Of a DNA stretch of 22,447 nt, positions 12,726 to 21,187 are shown piece by piece. Under the pieces are notes generated by a model. That model did not search any database and was not told the DNA's origin. It was given only the letters and a program-made list of their open reading frames with translations. This DNA is from a virus. How positions within the stretch are numbered: position 1 is the first letter of the stretch; every line of letters begins with the position of its first letter. The DNA lies in IMG/VR virus record IMGVR_UViG_3300017788_000193, positions 1 through 22,447 of that record; one strand, written 5' to 3'. Made by a program: the position numbers and the translations under genes.

Positions 12726-15700
12726 ATGGCAGTGATTGATTTACTCGCTCGCCTCAAGGCGGACACTAGTCAATTCATTGCCGGTATGGAGAAGGCTGCT
12801 CGCGCAACGGATAACTTAAACAAATCTGCGGATAAGTCTCGAATTGGTGTAGATAATTTAGGTAAAGTATTCAAAAGGGTAGCAGCCACTTCACTTGCAC
12901 TTTATGCAGTCAAACTAGGTCGTGATTCAGTTCAAGCAGCGACAATAGCAGGTCAAGCGCAGTATAGATTAAGAAAATTACTATTAAATACAAACGGCGC
13001 CTCTGAAGAACAGATACAGATATTAAATGGACAAGGTAAAGCCCTTGAGTCATTAACAGGTATTTCAAAAGAAAATATCACAGTAATTCAATCTCAGTTA
13101 GCCACATTTGATTTACATGGAAGTACTATTGGTAGATTGACTCCTGCTATTTTAGATTATGTAGTAGCAGAAAAAGGAGCAGCAGCAAGTGCTGATGAGT
13201 TTAGAACGCTCACTAATGGTCTTGCTCAGGCGTTACAAGGTAATTTTGGTTCATTAACTAAAACTGGTTTCATAATTGATGCTAATACTAAAAAGATGAT
13301 TAGTTCTGGAAATGAAACTCAAAGGTCAGAAGCCATCGTTAAAGTCCTTAGTTCTACTTACCGAGGTTTTGCTGAAAATGCTTTAACACCAGCACAGAAG
13401 GCTCAAAGAGAATTTACTAGAAGTGTTAATGAAACAAAGGAGGCTCTTGGTAGAGCATTACAGCCAGTAATAGGTGCGGTTGCCACAACAATTAGTAGTA
13501 CATTCACCCCAATTTTGACTCAGTTGCAAGCAAAACTTGCTGACGGAAAAGCCATTGAAAGATTTATCACTTTAATCAAAGGCTTAGCAGTAGATATTAC
13601 AGATTTTGCGAAAACAATGGGAGCAGTATTTGTACCAATATTTACTTCGGCAATTAAAATAGCAATCGGCGCGTTAATAGGATTCATCAAAGTATTAGGT
13701 TCTATAGGAAGATTTATTAAAGATAATTCAACCTTCTTTACTATCGCTGCAACAGCAATCATATCTTTTGTACTTGCTACTAAGGCTGCAAAAATAGCAG
13801 GAATGCAATTAGGTAAAGTTTTATTTAATATTAAAAAAGCCCAACAAGCGTACGCGTTCTTTACTTATGCATCAACTGGTGCTACAACAAAGTTTGCTTT
13901 TGCCATGAAAACATTGGGTAATGCTTTCCGTGCAAACCCAATAGGAATAATTATCACGGCTCTTTCAGTAGTAGCGATGGGTTTCAAACTCGCTTGGGAG
14001 AAATCAACGACATTTAGAAAGGTAGTAGTCGGCGCAATACAAATGGTGGTCAAAGTAGTTGCTAAAGCATTTGAAATATTAGGTAAACTTCCTGGAGGGC
14101 TGGGTGACTTCTTTGATGAGGCAGCCGTTAAAGCACAAGACTTCGCAAAGGGATTAGAAAAATATAAAACCATTACTAAAAAAACTGTTGATAGTATAAA
14201 TAAAGATGTTTCTAACAAGATTAATCCAGACGGACTTGGCACAACAGACAGAAATATAATCAATGACAAAGTGAGAAAAGCAGCAGAAGTAGCAGCCAAA
14301 AAATTAGCGGAAGCGAAACAAAACTTAAAAGAAGCCACAGCGTCTTACAACGACTTCATTAAATATGAATTTTCAGATAAGTTTACAGAAAGTGCAGAAT
14401 CAGCCAGAGGAGCAATACTTGATTCATTAGATAAAGTAGCAGCAGTATTTGAAGCCAAGGGCAAAATGTTAACTGGCTCTGCTTTGGCTAAATTGAGAAA
14501 ATCTTTCGATAAATTAAATGATGTTATTAGGGGATTTATTCCACAAGCAGAAGCCAATGCTGTTGCTTTAGAAGCAGTTACTAAAAAATTAGAAGATGCG
14601 CAAAGTGCTTACCAAGACGCACTTAAGAGTAGGGCAGAAGGTGCTTCCCAACTTGCTGATATTTTACGCAGACCTTTCGGTGAGCCAAGTGAGTTAACAA
14701 GAGCATTATCAAGCGCAGAAGCAGATGTAGGTTCTATTATCAGTATGTACGATAAATTAGCCGAGTCGATAAATGAACGATACGCTGGTATTGATCCTGC
14801 AGCAAGTCAGAGAATGATAAAGTTTTTAGAGTTGCAAACTAAACAACTGATAGTACTTGCTAAACGCCGAGAAGTTGCAGTAAAAGTATTAGAGCAAGCC
14901 CAAAAGAACCTTGAAGATGTACTAAGTGAACAAGCAGACTTTAATAAAACAATAGCAGGTAATTTGCGTTCTTACGCAACCGCTTTAGTTGATTTATCCA
15001 AGGCTGATAGTGCAGCAGTTTACAACGTAGCAAGGACAGCAACTGGTTTCGTGATTTCCCAAATTAAGGCTTCTTCTTCTGGCATTGAGTCTATAACAAA
15101 ACAATTACAAGACAGATTGAAGATGATAACTTCCTTCTCGGCAAACATTAAGAAATTACTTTCAGCAGGACTGAACCAAGATTATGTTCGACAATTATTA
15201 GAAGCCGGACCTGAAACTGCTTCATTAACTGCTCAAACCTTAACCGAAGCGAGCGCAGAGCAAATTGCTTCTATCAATTCTCTGTATAGTCAAATCAACT
15301 CTGCTTCAACTACTTTCGGTACAGAAATGGCTACTGTCTTTTATGGTAATGCGGTAAGTATGGCTCAGGCTTTTGTTACTGGCGCACAAGCCGAAGTTGA
15401 CTCAATAAATGCTCAAATGACTTTTATTAAAGATTCTATTGCCACTATTTTGGCTCCACTAAGAGATGAAGGATATTCATTAGGTACTGACTTAGCATTG
15501 AACATGGTAAATGCCCTTGAAAACCAAAGAGCATCTCTAGTTGCGACTGCTCAAAGTATTGCTGAACAAATAGTGGCTGTTATTGCTGCTGCGTTTGCTC
15601 AAATTGGTGGTTTTACTAGAACAACTGGTGCTGGCGGTGGTGGTGGTGTGTCAAATAAAACTGCTACACCTAATCCCGGAAAAGTCAATTCAAGTACATT

Positions 15701-15887
15701 TACCTATGGTTCAGGGAACCCAATGTTTGGTGCACTATCAAGTAGGAAGGGGTCTAACTTTACTTATGGGTCAGGAAACCCTAATGTAACAGTTAATATC
15801 CAAACTCAAAAAGTAACTCCAACTGTAACTCCTAATACAGTTTCTTCTGCTGTTTCTAAATACTACAATTACAGGCGAGGTAGATAA
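12726..15887 (+). CDS. Tape measure protein, 1053 aa
   Basis: By far the longest gene, it has a GAAGG site and begins LLARLKADTSQFIAGMEKAA, the standard tape measure opening. Residues 290-365 contain hydrophobic helices (VPIFTSAIKIAIGALIGFIK, FFTIAATAIISFVLA) and residues 400-425 the motif NPIGIIITALSVVAMGFKLAW. Coiled-coil-like Ala/Lys/Glu-rich stretches fill residues 480-640 and 690-800. The C-terminus has a GGGGG linker and two FTYGSGNP repeats. The protein fixes tail length and passes into the host envelope with the DNA. At the usual 1.5 Angstrom per residue the tail would be about 160 nm. No peptidase or lysozyme domain was seen. Confidence 0.9.
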   Translation: MAVIDLLARLKADTSQFIAGMEKAARATDNLNKSADKSRIGVDNLGKVFKRVAATSLALYAVKLGRDSVQAATIAGQAQYRLRKLLLNTNGASEEQIQILNGQGKALESLTGISKENITVIQSQLATFDLHGSTIGRLTPAILDYVVAEKGAAASADEFRTLTNGLAQALQGNFGSLTKTGFIIDANTKKMISSGNETQRSEAIVKVLSSTYRGFAENALTPAQKAQREFTRSVNETKEALGRALQPVIGAVATTISSTFTPILTQLQAKLADGKAIERFITLIKGLAVDITDFAKTMGAVFVPIFTSAIKIAIGALIGFIKVLGSIGRFIKDNSTFFTIAATAIISFVLATKAAKIAGMQLGKVLFNIKKAQQAYAFFTYASTGATTKFAFAMKTLGNAFRANPIGIIITALSVVAMGFKLAWEKSTTFRKVVVGAIQMVVKVVAKAFEILGKLPGGLGDFFDEAAVKAQDFAKGLEKYKTITKKTVDSINKDVSNKINPDGLGTTDRNIINDKVRKAAEVAAKKLAEAKQNLKEATASYNDFIKYEFSDKFTESAESARGAILDSLDKVAAVFEAKGKMLTGSALAKLRKSFDKLNDVIRGFIPQAEANAVALEAVTKKLEDAQSAYQDALKSRAEGASQLADILRRPFGEPSELTRALSSAEADVGSIISMYDKLAESINERYAGIDPAASQRMIKFLELQTKQLIVLAKRREVAVKVLEQAQKNLEDVLSEQADFNKTIAGNLRSYATALVDLSKADSAAVYNVARTATGFVISQIKASSSGIESITKQLQDRLKMITSFSANIKKLLSAGLNQDYVRQLLEAGPETASLTAQTLTEASAEQIASINSLYSQINSASTTFGTEMATVFYGNAVSMAQAFVTGAQAEVDSINAQMTFIKDSIATILAPLRDEGYSLGTDLALNMVNALENQRASLVATAQSIAEQIVAVIAAAFAQIGGFTRTTGAGGGGGVSNKTATPNPGKVNSSTFTYGSGNPMFGALSSRKGSNFTYGSGNPNVTVNIQTQKVTPTVTPNTVSSAVSKYYNYRRGR
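15699..15782 (+). repeat. FTYGSGNP coding repeat at the tape measure C-terminus
   Basis: The peptide FTYGSGNP is encoded at 15699-15722 and again at 15759-15782. The third-base differences show that the peptide is conserved rather than the DNA. It follows a GGGGG linker and may bind the tail-tip or hub proteins. Confidence 0.7.
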
Positions 15888-17410
15888 TGGCGGTAACAAC
15901 AGTAAGACCTAATGCTGTAGTCACAGGTGCAGGCAATTTTGACAATACTGGTGGTGCTGCTTCAATTTTCGAAGCACTAAATGATAATAGCGATTCTACT
16001 TTTATTACTAAAAAATCCGCTGTAGTTGGAGAAGGTTCTATTATTATTGATTTTGGAACGACGACTTTGACTGCTAGCGAAAAAGTAAAAAGAATACGAG
16101 CAAGGGCTAGAATAAAAACCGATGCTGCTGGCACTGGAAAGTTGAATGTTTATCTTGGAGCAAATATAAATAATCAAAATTACTATCATAGCCCTTTACA
16201 ACTTAGAGGAAATTATGGTTCTATCACAACTTTAGAAGGTGCTTATCAAGTTGCTGCACCAGATGGCTCCGCGTGGACACAGACTACTGTTAACAACCTG
16301 AGAACTAAAGTTACCGAATATCAGGATTCTACAAATAGAAGTAATGTTTATGAATTGTATATCGATGTTGATATCGCGACTAAACCTACTGTAACTGTTG
16401 TTACTCCCAATGGAACAGTGACTACAACAGCCAGCCCTGCCGTTTCATGGGATTACACCGATACTGATGGTGATAGCCAAAGTTATTATCAAATAAAAGT
16501 ATTTACTGCGGCTCAATATACAGCAGGAGGTTTCGATCCTGAAACTTCCACTTCGACTTATGACTCAGGTGAAATTGCAGGTTCAGATACAGATGCAGTA
16601 GTAAATGATTTATTAGCAAATGGAACTTATAGGGCATATGTAAAAGTCGCAAAAAATATCAACAACGAACCTTTTTATAGTGATTGGGGTCAAAGTGGAT
16701 TCACAATGAATTACACAGGACCTACCGCACCGACTCTTGCTGCTGTATTTAATACTGATGACAACGATGTAGATTTAACGGCAACTGGCGCAGCGCCTAC
16801 AGGTTTCGTCAGTCAAGTATTTGATATTCAAAGGTCTGACGACTCTGGTGTTACTTACAACAGCGTTCGTAATGGCGGAGAATTAACTCCTAATGGAAGT
16901 TATGTAGCCACAGTCGCGGATTATGAAGCGCCTAGGGGTGTTAGTGCTTATTACAGAGTTAGGTCAGTAGCGACAGATGCAAACGGAGTAGAATTCCCTT
17001 CGGCTTATAGTTCGGTGGTACAAGTATTCGTCACAAATGATGAGACTTGGTGGTTCAAAGCAATAACCAATACCGCAATAAATATAGGTGGAGTGCGAGT
17101 ATTGGCGCAGTTGGATACAAATATAGATGAGCCAAATACAGTTTTTAGACCTTTAGGTGAAACTAGACCTATAGTCGTTGCGGGACCATTACAAGGTGAA
17201 GACGGTATTTATTCAATTAAGACATTAACTGAAGATGAGTGGGACGACCTGTATCCTATAATTGAACACCAAGGAACTTTATTAGTTCAAGACCCATTAC
17301 TTAATCAAAAGTTAATTAGAGTTATAGGCAGAACTTGGTCTGCTGAGTCCACTCAAAATGGAGTTATTTTTAGAGATGTAGAATTGGCTTATGTTGAGGT
17401 GGAAGAATAA
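15887..17410 (+). CDS. Minor tail protein with Ig/fibronectin-III-like domains
   Basis: The start overlaps the tape measure stop (TAATG). The 507-residue protein has an N-terminal beta domain of about 160 residues (SIIIDFGTTTLTASEKVKRI, GKLNVYLGA, VYELYIDVDIATKP). Two Ig/FN3-like domains follow, at about residues 162-280 (VTVVTPNGTVTTTASPAVSW, DGDSQSYYQIKVF) and 282-385. The C-terminal 120 residues (WWFKAITN...VFRPLGETRPIVVAGPLQGE) resemble the end domain of actinophage tail proteins that sit at the distal tail. I place it as a distal tail or tail-side protein. The C-terminal part resembles a lambda gpM/Dit-like unit, but that is uncertain. Confidence 0.75.
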   Translation: MAVTTVRPNAVVTGAGNFDNTGGAASIFEALNDNSDSTFITKKSAVVGEGSIIIDFGTTTLTASEKVKRIRARARIKTDAAGTGKLNVYLGANINNQNYYHSPLQLRGNYGSITTLEGAYQVAAPDGSAWTQTTVNNLRTKVTEYQDSTNRSNVYELYIDVDIATKPTVTVVTPNGTVTTTASPAVSWDYTDTDGDSQSYYQIKVFTAAQYTAGGFDPETSTSTYDSGEIAGSDTDAVVNDLLANGTYRAYVKVAKNINNEPFYSDWGQSGFTMNYTGPTAPTLAAVFNTDDNDVDLTATGAAPTGFVSQVFDIQRSDDSGVTYNSVRNGGELTPNGSYVATVADYEAPRGVSAYYRVRSVATDANGVEFPSAYSSVVQVFVTNDETWWFKAITNTAINIGGVRVLAQLDTNIDEPNTVFRPLGETRPIVVAGPLQGEDGIYSIKTLTEDEWDDLYPIIEHQGTLLVQDPLLNQKLIRVIGRTWSAESTQNGVIFRDVELAYVEVEE

Positions 17411-18549
17411 TGTATCCAACCTCGGACGAGTTTCGAGAAGCAATCGCTACAAGCCATATAGCAGTAAGTAAGGCGGAAGTATGGTCAGGCGAAAATCGCT
17501 TATATGAAGAATTGTATATTGAAAGCGGAACAGTTGAAGTGAACACTTCTAGTGCCGTGCGCCGCACATGCCAAGTAACTTTAATTACAGACAGAACGGA
17601 CGAAAACTTAGTGCCTGATAATCAATTTGATTTACTTACTCCCTTCGGAAACGAGTTAAGGCTTTATAGAGGTGTCGAATTTAACGATGGAACTAGGGAG
17701 TATGTACCTCTAGGGGTTTTCGTAATCACAGATGTGAATATAAGTGATAAAAATGAAGGGGTAATTATTGAACTGACAGGTGAAGACAGAGCCTTAATTA
17801 TTTCAAGGAATAAATGGACTTCACCTTTTCAAGTAACTTCAGGCGCTTTAGAAACTGCCATTGAAAATCTTTTAGAAAATAGATACCCCGGAGTTATTGT
17901 TGCCTTACCTACCACTAATGTTACTGTGAATCAAATTATTTTAGGCACCGAAAAAGATAACGACCCTTGGCAAGACGCGGTTGAACTTTGCCAATTAGTC
18001 GGTTTTGATTTATTCTTTGACCCGACAGGCACAGTAGTTATGAAACAGTTCCCAACTTTAGACGGAACTAGTCCTATCGCGACTTTCGTAGAAGGCTCAG
18101 GAACTACTGTTACCGCTTTGAATAGGAACCTTAGTACCAAAGAAACCTTCAATGGTGTTATTTATTATGTAGAAGGAACTAATGTATCTAGCCCAATTAG
18201 AGTAGAAGTGTGGGACGAAGACCCAAGTAGCCCGACATATAGATACGGCAAATTTGGTCAAGTTCCTACTTTTGTTGATTCTAACGTTTTGAGCAGTTCG
18301 GCTGCTGCTATTACTGCTGCAACTTTACTATTGAATACTTATATTGGCGCTCAAGAAAAAATAAATTGGGAAGGTATTGTTAATCCAGCCCTAGATGTAC
18401 AAGATATAGTTTATGTCAAGACTGAAGGCGCGAAAGTAGACAGAATAGTTATTTTAGATAGTTTGAGTATTCCCTTATCTTCAACCGAACCCATGACAGC
18501 AACAGCCAGAACTGTTAGACTAGTTTCTAGTGGCGAGATTTACACATAA
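17410..18549 (+). CDS. Minor tail protein, DUF5047-like (tail hub candidate)
   Basis: The start overlaps the previous stop (TAATG). The 379-residue protein begins YPTSDEFREAIATSHIAVSK, then IESGTVEVNTSSAVRRTCQV and LLTPFGNELRLYRGVEF...VPLGVFVITDV. This run of blocks is what I recall as the DUF5047 family of actinophage tail proteins, thought to be hub or baseplate proteins. The second half (AVELCQLVGFDLFFDPTGTV, TKETFNGVIYYVEGT, NPALDVQDIVYVKTEG) fits the tail hub fold that surrounds the tail tip channel. It is placed after the distal tail protein, as expected for a hub. Confidence 0.75.
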   Translation: MYPTSDEFREAIATSHIAVSKAEVWSGENRLYEELYIESGTVEVNTSSAVRRTCQVTLITDRTDENLVPDNQFDLLTPFGNELRLYRGVEFNDGTREYVPLGVFVITDVNISDKNEGVIIELTGEDRALIISRNKWTSPFQVTSGALETAIENLLENRYPGVIVALPTTNVTVNQIILGTEKDNDPWQDAVELCQLVGFDLFFDPTGTVVMKQFPTLDGTSPIATFVEGSGTTVTALNRNLSTKETFNGVIYYVEGTNVSSPIRVEVWDEDPSSPTYRYGKFGQVPTFVDSNVLSSSAAAITAATLLLNTYIGAQEKINWEGIVNPALDVQDIVYVKTEGAKVDRIVILDSLSIPLSSTEPMTATARTVRLVSSGEIYT

Positions 18550-18557
18550 AGGAAACT

Positions 18558-18797
18558 ATGGAATTTAATAATATAGTCGCGAAAATAGTAGCCCAAAATG
18601 CTAGATTAGATATTGCGCAAGCCGAAGTCACAGTGGTAACAGCAGGTCCACCTGCGACTGTTACTATTAAAATTAGTGGTGATATCAACCCTATTAGCGA
18701 TATTAGATATTTATCTAGTTATACCCCCACAGTGACAGATGTAGTTTTCTGTTTAGTGAACAAAGGGGATATATTAGTTTTAGGCAAACTAGCATAA
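18558..18797 (+). CDS. Small tail-tip protein, OB-fold-like, 79 aa
   Basis: The ATG has AAAGGA upstream and lies 8 nt after the hub gene. The protein is an antiparallel beta structure (QAEVTVVTAGPPATVTIKIS) followed by SYTPTVTDVVFCLVNKGDIL and VLGKLA. The ending 'Y.P.vgD.V.cl...gd.lVlG.La' is found at the end of actinophage minor tail proteins and in OB-fold plugs of tail tips. I infer that it closes or decorates the tail tip. The Ala/Val-rich N-terminal helix (NIVAKIVAQNARLDIA) may insert into the hub. It is the last structural gene before the lysis region. Confidence 0.65.
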   Translation: MEFNNIVAKIVAQNARLDIAQAEVTVVTAGPPATVTIKISGDINPISDIRYLSSYTPTVTDVVFCLVNKGDILVLGKLA

Positions 18798-18849
18798 TTT
18801 ATTTATGTCTATACTTAAATAGTCTTGCTTATTAGGTATTCTTTACCTT

Positions 18850-19146
18850 ATGACTACTCATCAATATGTCGAAATTGTCGCAGCAACCACCGCTTCACTT
18901 TTAGGTGTATTGACTATACTCAGTAAGTTCATATGGAGACCTATGAAAAAAAATATCAGCAGAGATATAATAGAAATGCTTGACGAAAGACTTAAACCAA
19001 TGGAAGTCCAATTGAGTCAGTTATCTCCCAATGGGGGTAGTAGTCTTGCTGATAGAGTGATAAGATTAGAAGAACGCCAAGCAGGTGTTGTAAGTCGTAT
19101 AGACGATATTTATGACATAGTCAAACAGTTGGCTGTTAAGGAGTAG
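18850..19146 (+). CDS. Membrane-anchored lysis-region protein (holin accessory candidate)
   Basis: This 98-residue protein has one N-terminal transmembrane helix (about residues 9-30, IVAATTASLLGVLTILSKFIW). A basic stretch follows, and then a long amphipathic, probably coiled-coil region (MLDERLKPMEVQLSQL, ADRVIRLEERQAGVVSRIDD). This arrangement is like the DUF2746-type and similar proteins beside mycobacteriophage holins. It lies 2 nt before the holin-like gene. The ATG at 18850 has only a weak site (TTACCTT), and a 52-nt gap precedes it in which I see no gene. Confidence 0.6.
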   Translation: MTTHQYVEIVAATTASLLGVLTILSKFIWRPMKKNISRDIIEMLDERLKPMEVQLSQLSPNGGSSLADRVIRLEERQAGVVSRIDDIYDIVKQLAVKE

Positions 19147-19148
19147 TT

Positions 19149-19427
19149 ATGAAGTTAAATAAAACAGCACTTGAAAGTTATGCAAGACATTTATTAGGGG
19201 CAGTAGTTTCTGCCATTGCTGCCATAGGAGCATTGACCGGACAATCGCCAGTAGATTTTTCAAGCGGTGACTGGTGGGCAGTCGCCAATTCAGTATGGGT
19301 GGCTGTAGTGCCAGTAGCGATAAGATACATAAATAAACAAGATCCCGCATTTGGTCGTATCGCAGAAGCGGTAGCGAAAGAGGCAGGAAAGAAGATAAAG
19401 TCCAAGTCAAGACCAAGTAAAAAATAA
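19149..19427 (+). CDS. Holin-like membrane protein, 92 aa
   Basis: The protein has two hydrophobic helices (about residues 14-31, HLLGAVVSAIAAIGALTG, and 43-61, WAVANSVWVAVVPVAIRYI) and a Lys-rich C-terminus (KKIKSKSRPSKK). The pattern 'aR.lLgavvsaiaa.....p.dfs..dW.avanavwvAvvPv..R..N..DpafGR.a' is one I know from small holin-like proteins of marine and actinobacterial phages. A holin forms membrane lesions at the end of the cycle and lets the endolysin reach the wall. The gene is followed by a strong terminator, so this is the end of the late structural transcript. Confidence 0.7.
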   Translation: MKLNKTALESYARHLLGAVVSAIAAIGALTGQSPVDFSSGDWWAVANSVWVAVVPVAIRYINKQDPAFGRIAEAVAKEAGKKIKSKSRPSKK

Positions 19428-19450
19428 CAAAAAAGTAATATAAGAAACTT

Positions 19451-19490
19451 CGGCTAGGTAGCCCGATTAGGGTCGCCTAGTCGATTTTTT
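19451..19490 (+). terminator. Strong intrinsic terminator
   Basis: CGGCTAGG (19451-19458) pairs with CCTAGTCG (19476-19483), with an inner CCC/GGG stem (loop GATTA), followed by A and six T. It lies just after the holin-like gene and separates the structural operon from the peptidase and lysis unit. Confidence 0.85.
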
Positions 19491-19514
19491 ATTTATAGCC
19501 TTTACCATTGGAGT

Positions 19515-20072
19515 ATGACCACAATCATTGCAGTCCAGCAAAAAGATAAAGTTCTTTTTGGGGCTGATAGCCAAGTAACATCTAACAATGGTCGCGTACA
19601 ACGCCATAAAGAAATGATTAAAATAAGTCAACGCGGACCATTTATTATTGCTGGTAGTGGTGAATGTGCACCTTGCGATATTGCTCAACATATCTGGAAT
19701 CCACCGCGACCAACTGGAAATGAGTGGAAAGACTTATATCATTTCATGATAGCCAAAGTAGTGCCTTCACTCAAAGCCTGTTTCAAAGAAAATGAATACA
19801 AGTGGGACGTAGATGAAGATGAAGCAAAGTTCTGTTTTTTGATAGCCATAGCGGGGCAGGTTTTTGAACTGTCAGACGATATGAGTATTTCATTAAATGA
19901 TACAGGGTTCTATGGAGTAGGTTCTGGTTCTAGTTATGCGATAGGTGCTCTCGAAGCAGGGGCTTCTCTGTCAGAATCCTTAGAAATTGCCGCAAGAAAT
20001 GATGCGTATACTAGTTCTCCCTTTATATACTACGAACAGCCCCAACATAAGAAAACTGCTAAAAGGAGGTAA
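19515..20072 (+). CDS. HslV / proteasome beta-like Ntn-hydrolase peptidase
   Basis: This 185-residue protein begins MTTIIAVQQKDKVLFGADSQ. After removal of Met, Thr1 would be the nucleophile. Asp17 (GADSQ) and a Lys at 35 (EMIKIS) match HslV Asp17 and Lys33 in position, and GVGSGSSYAIGALEAG (around residue 136) matches the HslV GSGG-YA block with its Ser. Residues 46-60 (GSGECAPCDIAQHIW) include two Cys not found in HslV. It has the length of a one-domain protease subunit (HslV is about 175). No AAA+ partner (HslU-like) is present in the window. Related phage genes are known to me from freshwater actinophages. Substrate and assembly are unknown. Confidence 0.8.
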   Translation: MTTIIAVQQKDKVLFGADSQVTSNNGRVQRHKEMIKISQRGPFIIAGSGECAPCDIAQHIWNPPRPTGNEWKDLYHFMIAKVVPSLKACFKENEYKWDVDEDEAKFCFLIAIAGQVFELSDDMSISLNDTGFYGVGSGSSYAIGALEAGASLSESLEIAARNDAYTSSPFIYYEQPQHKKTAKRR

Positions 20073-20074
20073 AA

Positions 20075-20371
20075 TTGGTTGCTTCAGGTAAAAATCAAAT
20101 TATAGGTAGGTCATTTATGCAAAAGATGATTAGCATAACTAAACGAATCATAGCCGTTTTTTTAGCAAGCGGTTTATCGGTAATTGGTGCTGGTGCTCTT
20201 ATAGGTATTGATACGATTAAAGCCGTAGTATTGGCTGGCACACTTGGTGTGGTTACAGTAGTAGAACAGTTGGCTAGGTCTTTCCTAGTTGATGGTAAAT
20301 TAACTAATGCTGAAATAAACGAAGCCTTTGCAGATGTAGATAATAAAACAGCCAACCGCAAAGGAAAGTAA
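20075..20371 (+). CDS. Second holin-like membrane protein, 98 aa
   Basis: The TTG start at 20075 is favoured by AAGGAGG 5 nt upstream; an internal ATG at 20117 is the alternative. Two hydrophobic helices lie at about residues 24-45 (RIIAVFLASGLSVIGAGALI) and 47-64 (TIKAVVLAGTLGVVTVVEQL). A short acidic/helical C-terminus follows (GKLTNAEINEAFADV). Such two-helix proteins with 'fl.DGkLt..Ein.aF' are common beside endolysins in environmental phages and are probably holins or antiholins. It differs from the 92-residue holin candidate upstream, so the phage may encode a holin pair. The stop overlaps the next start (TAATG). Confidence 0.65.
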   Translation: MVASGKNQIIGRSFMQKMISITKRIIAVFLASGLSVIGAGALIGIDTIKAVVLAGTLGVVTVVEQLARSFLVDGKLTNAEINEAFADVDNKTANRKGK

Positions 20372-20535
20372 TGGAAAAAGTATTCATAATTTATAGCGCT
20401 ATGGCTATCGTAATCTCTTTTATAGCCTTCAAAGCGGATAAGTTTGATAAAGGTTTCAAACCTAATGCTAAAGATGGCGATGGTGATGGGTATATTCAAG
20501 ACGGAACTCGCTGGCAACGTAAGGCGAAAAGGTAA
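20371..20535 (+). CDS. Mini membrane protein with EF-hand-like DxDxDG loop, 54 aa
   Basis: This 54-residue protein is shown by TAATG junctions on both sides. It has an N-terminal hydrophobic helix (residues 4-20, VFIIYSAMAIVISFIAF), a basic linker and the motif DGDGDGYIQDGTRWQR. D-G-D-G-D-G-x-I is a calcium-binding loop as in dockerin and EF-hand proteins. The following 'DGTrw.R' is a recurring phage ending that I know from small virion and lysis-region proteins. The orientation with the loop outside the membrane is inferred. It lies between the holin-like and endolysin genes and is probably co-expressed with them. Confidence 0.65.
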   Translation: MEKVFIIYSAMAIVISFIAFKADKFDKGFKPNAKDGDGDGYIQDGTRWQRKAKR

Positions 20536-20672
20536 TGACATCAAAAGTTCCTCGGCATGATGGTTTTAATAAGTGGCAAATAAAAGACGGTTATATTGTG
20601 TTAATGCTTAAAGATGGTAGAGTAGCGAAAAGGGTAGAAAAATATCAACCGAAATTAAAGAAAGGTAAATAA
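20535..20672 (+). CDS. Mini-protein in lysis cassette, 45 aa
   Basis: The gene overlaps both neighbours by TAATG. The highly basic 45-residue protein has a beta-hairpin-like core (KWQIKDGYIVLMLKDGRVAK) and a Lys-rich tail (KYQPKLKKGK). I do not recognise the family. Its size and charge would suit a nucleic acid or envelope binding accessory factor. It is retained here because the spacing is perfect and the codon pattern is like that of its neighbours. Confidence 0.5.
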   Translation: MTSKVPRHDGFNKWQIKDGYIVLMLKDGRVAKRVEKYQPKLKKGK

Positions 20673-21187
20673 TGGCGGAGTTGGGTACAGCAGAAAAGTT
20701 AATTGAAATAGCAAAAGCAGAAATTGGAACTATTGAAGGTCCAAAAGAAAATGAAACTAAATACGGTAAATTTGCTAAAGCAAACTTTCTGCCTTGGTGT
20801 GGTTCTTTTGTTATGTGGTGTGCTGATCAAGCAGGAGTTAAAGTTCCAAATTGCGTTTCAACACTGGCTGGAGCAAAAGCATTTCAGAAAAATAAAACTT
20901 GGTTTGAGGGTGAAGATGTAAGACCTTTTCCCGGAGATATTGTTTTCTTCGATTTTCCCGGAGATGGAGTAGATAGAATATCCCACGTCGGTATCGTAGT
21001 TAAAAATAATGGAGACGGAACAGTAACTTGCGTAGAAGGTAATACTGCTTCAGACAAGAAGGGCGACCAAAGAAATGGTGGCGAAGTATGTTTGAAAATC
21101 AGAGCATATCAAAAGAAAAATAGAAGCAAGTTGAAACCAAATCTACCTGTTGCTATTGTTGGCTTTGGAAGACCCAAGTTCAAATAA
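20672..21187 (+). CDS. CHAP-domain endolysin (peptidoglycan hydrolase)
   Basis: This 171-residue protein reads as one CHAP / NlpC-P60-type domain. An N-terminal helix (EKLIEIAKAEIGTIEGP) is followed by C43 in LPWCGSFVMWC, H105 in RISHVGIV and E122-x-N124 in CVEGNTA. These are the Cys-His-Glu/Asn set of a cysteine amidase or endopeptidase. The signature 'G..Eg..n.tkYg.....n..pWCg.Fv.Wc...aG..vP' is typical of phage and bacterial CHAP enzymes. No signal peptide or separate wall-binding domain is present, so export relies on a holin. The enzyme cleaves the peptide part of the wall. It ends 8 nt into the convergent minus-strand gene. Confidence 0.85.
   Translation: MAELGTAEKLIEIAKAEIGTIEGPKENETKYGKFAKANFLPWCGSFVMWCADQAGVKVPNCVSTLAGAKAFQKNKTWFEGEDVRPFPGDIVFFDFPGDGVDRISHVGIVVKNNGDGTVTCVEGNTASDKKGDQRNGGEVCLKIRAYQKKNRSKLKPNLPVAIVGFGRPKFK

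Noticed and set aside
13865-14338. A 157-residue minus-strand frame inside the tape measure gene
   Set aside because: It is a compositional shadow of the Ala/Lys-rich coding strand with no independent support.
20095-20544. A 149-residue minus-strand frame opposite the holin-like genes
   Set aside because: It is the reverse of two well-supported, coupled plus-strand genes and has no ribosome binding site or recognisable domain.
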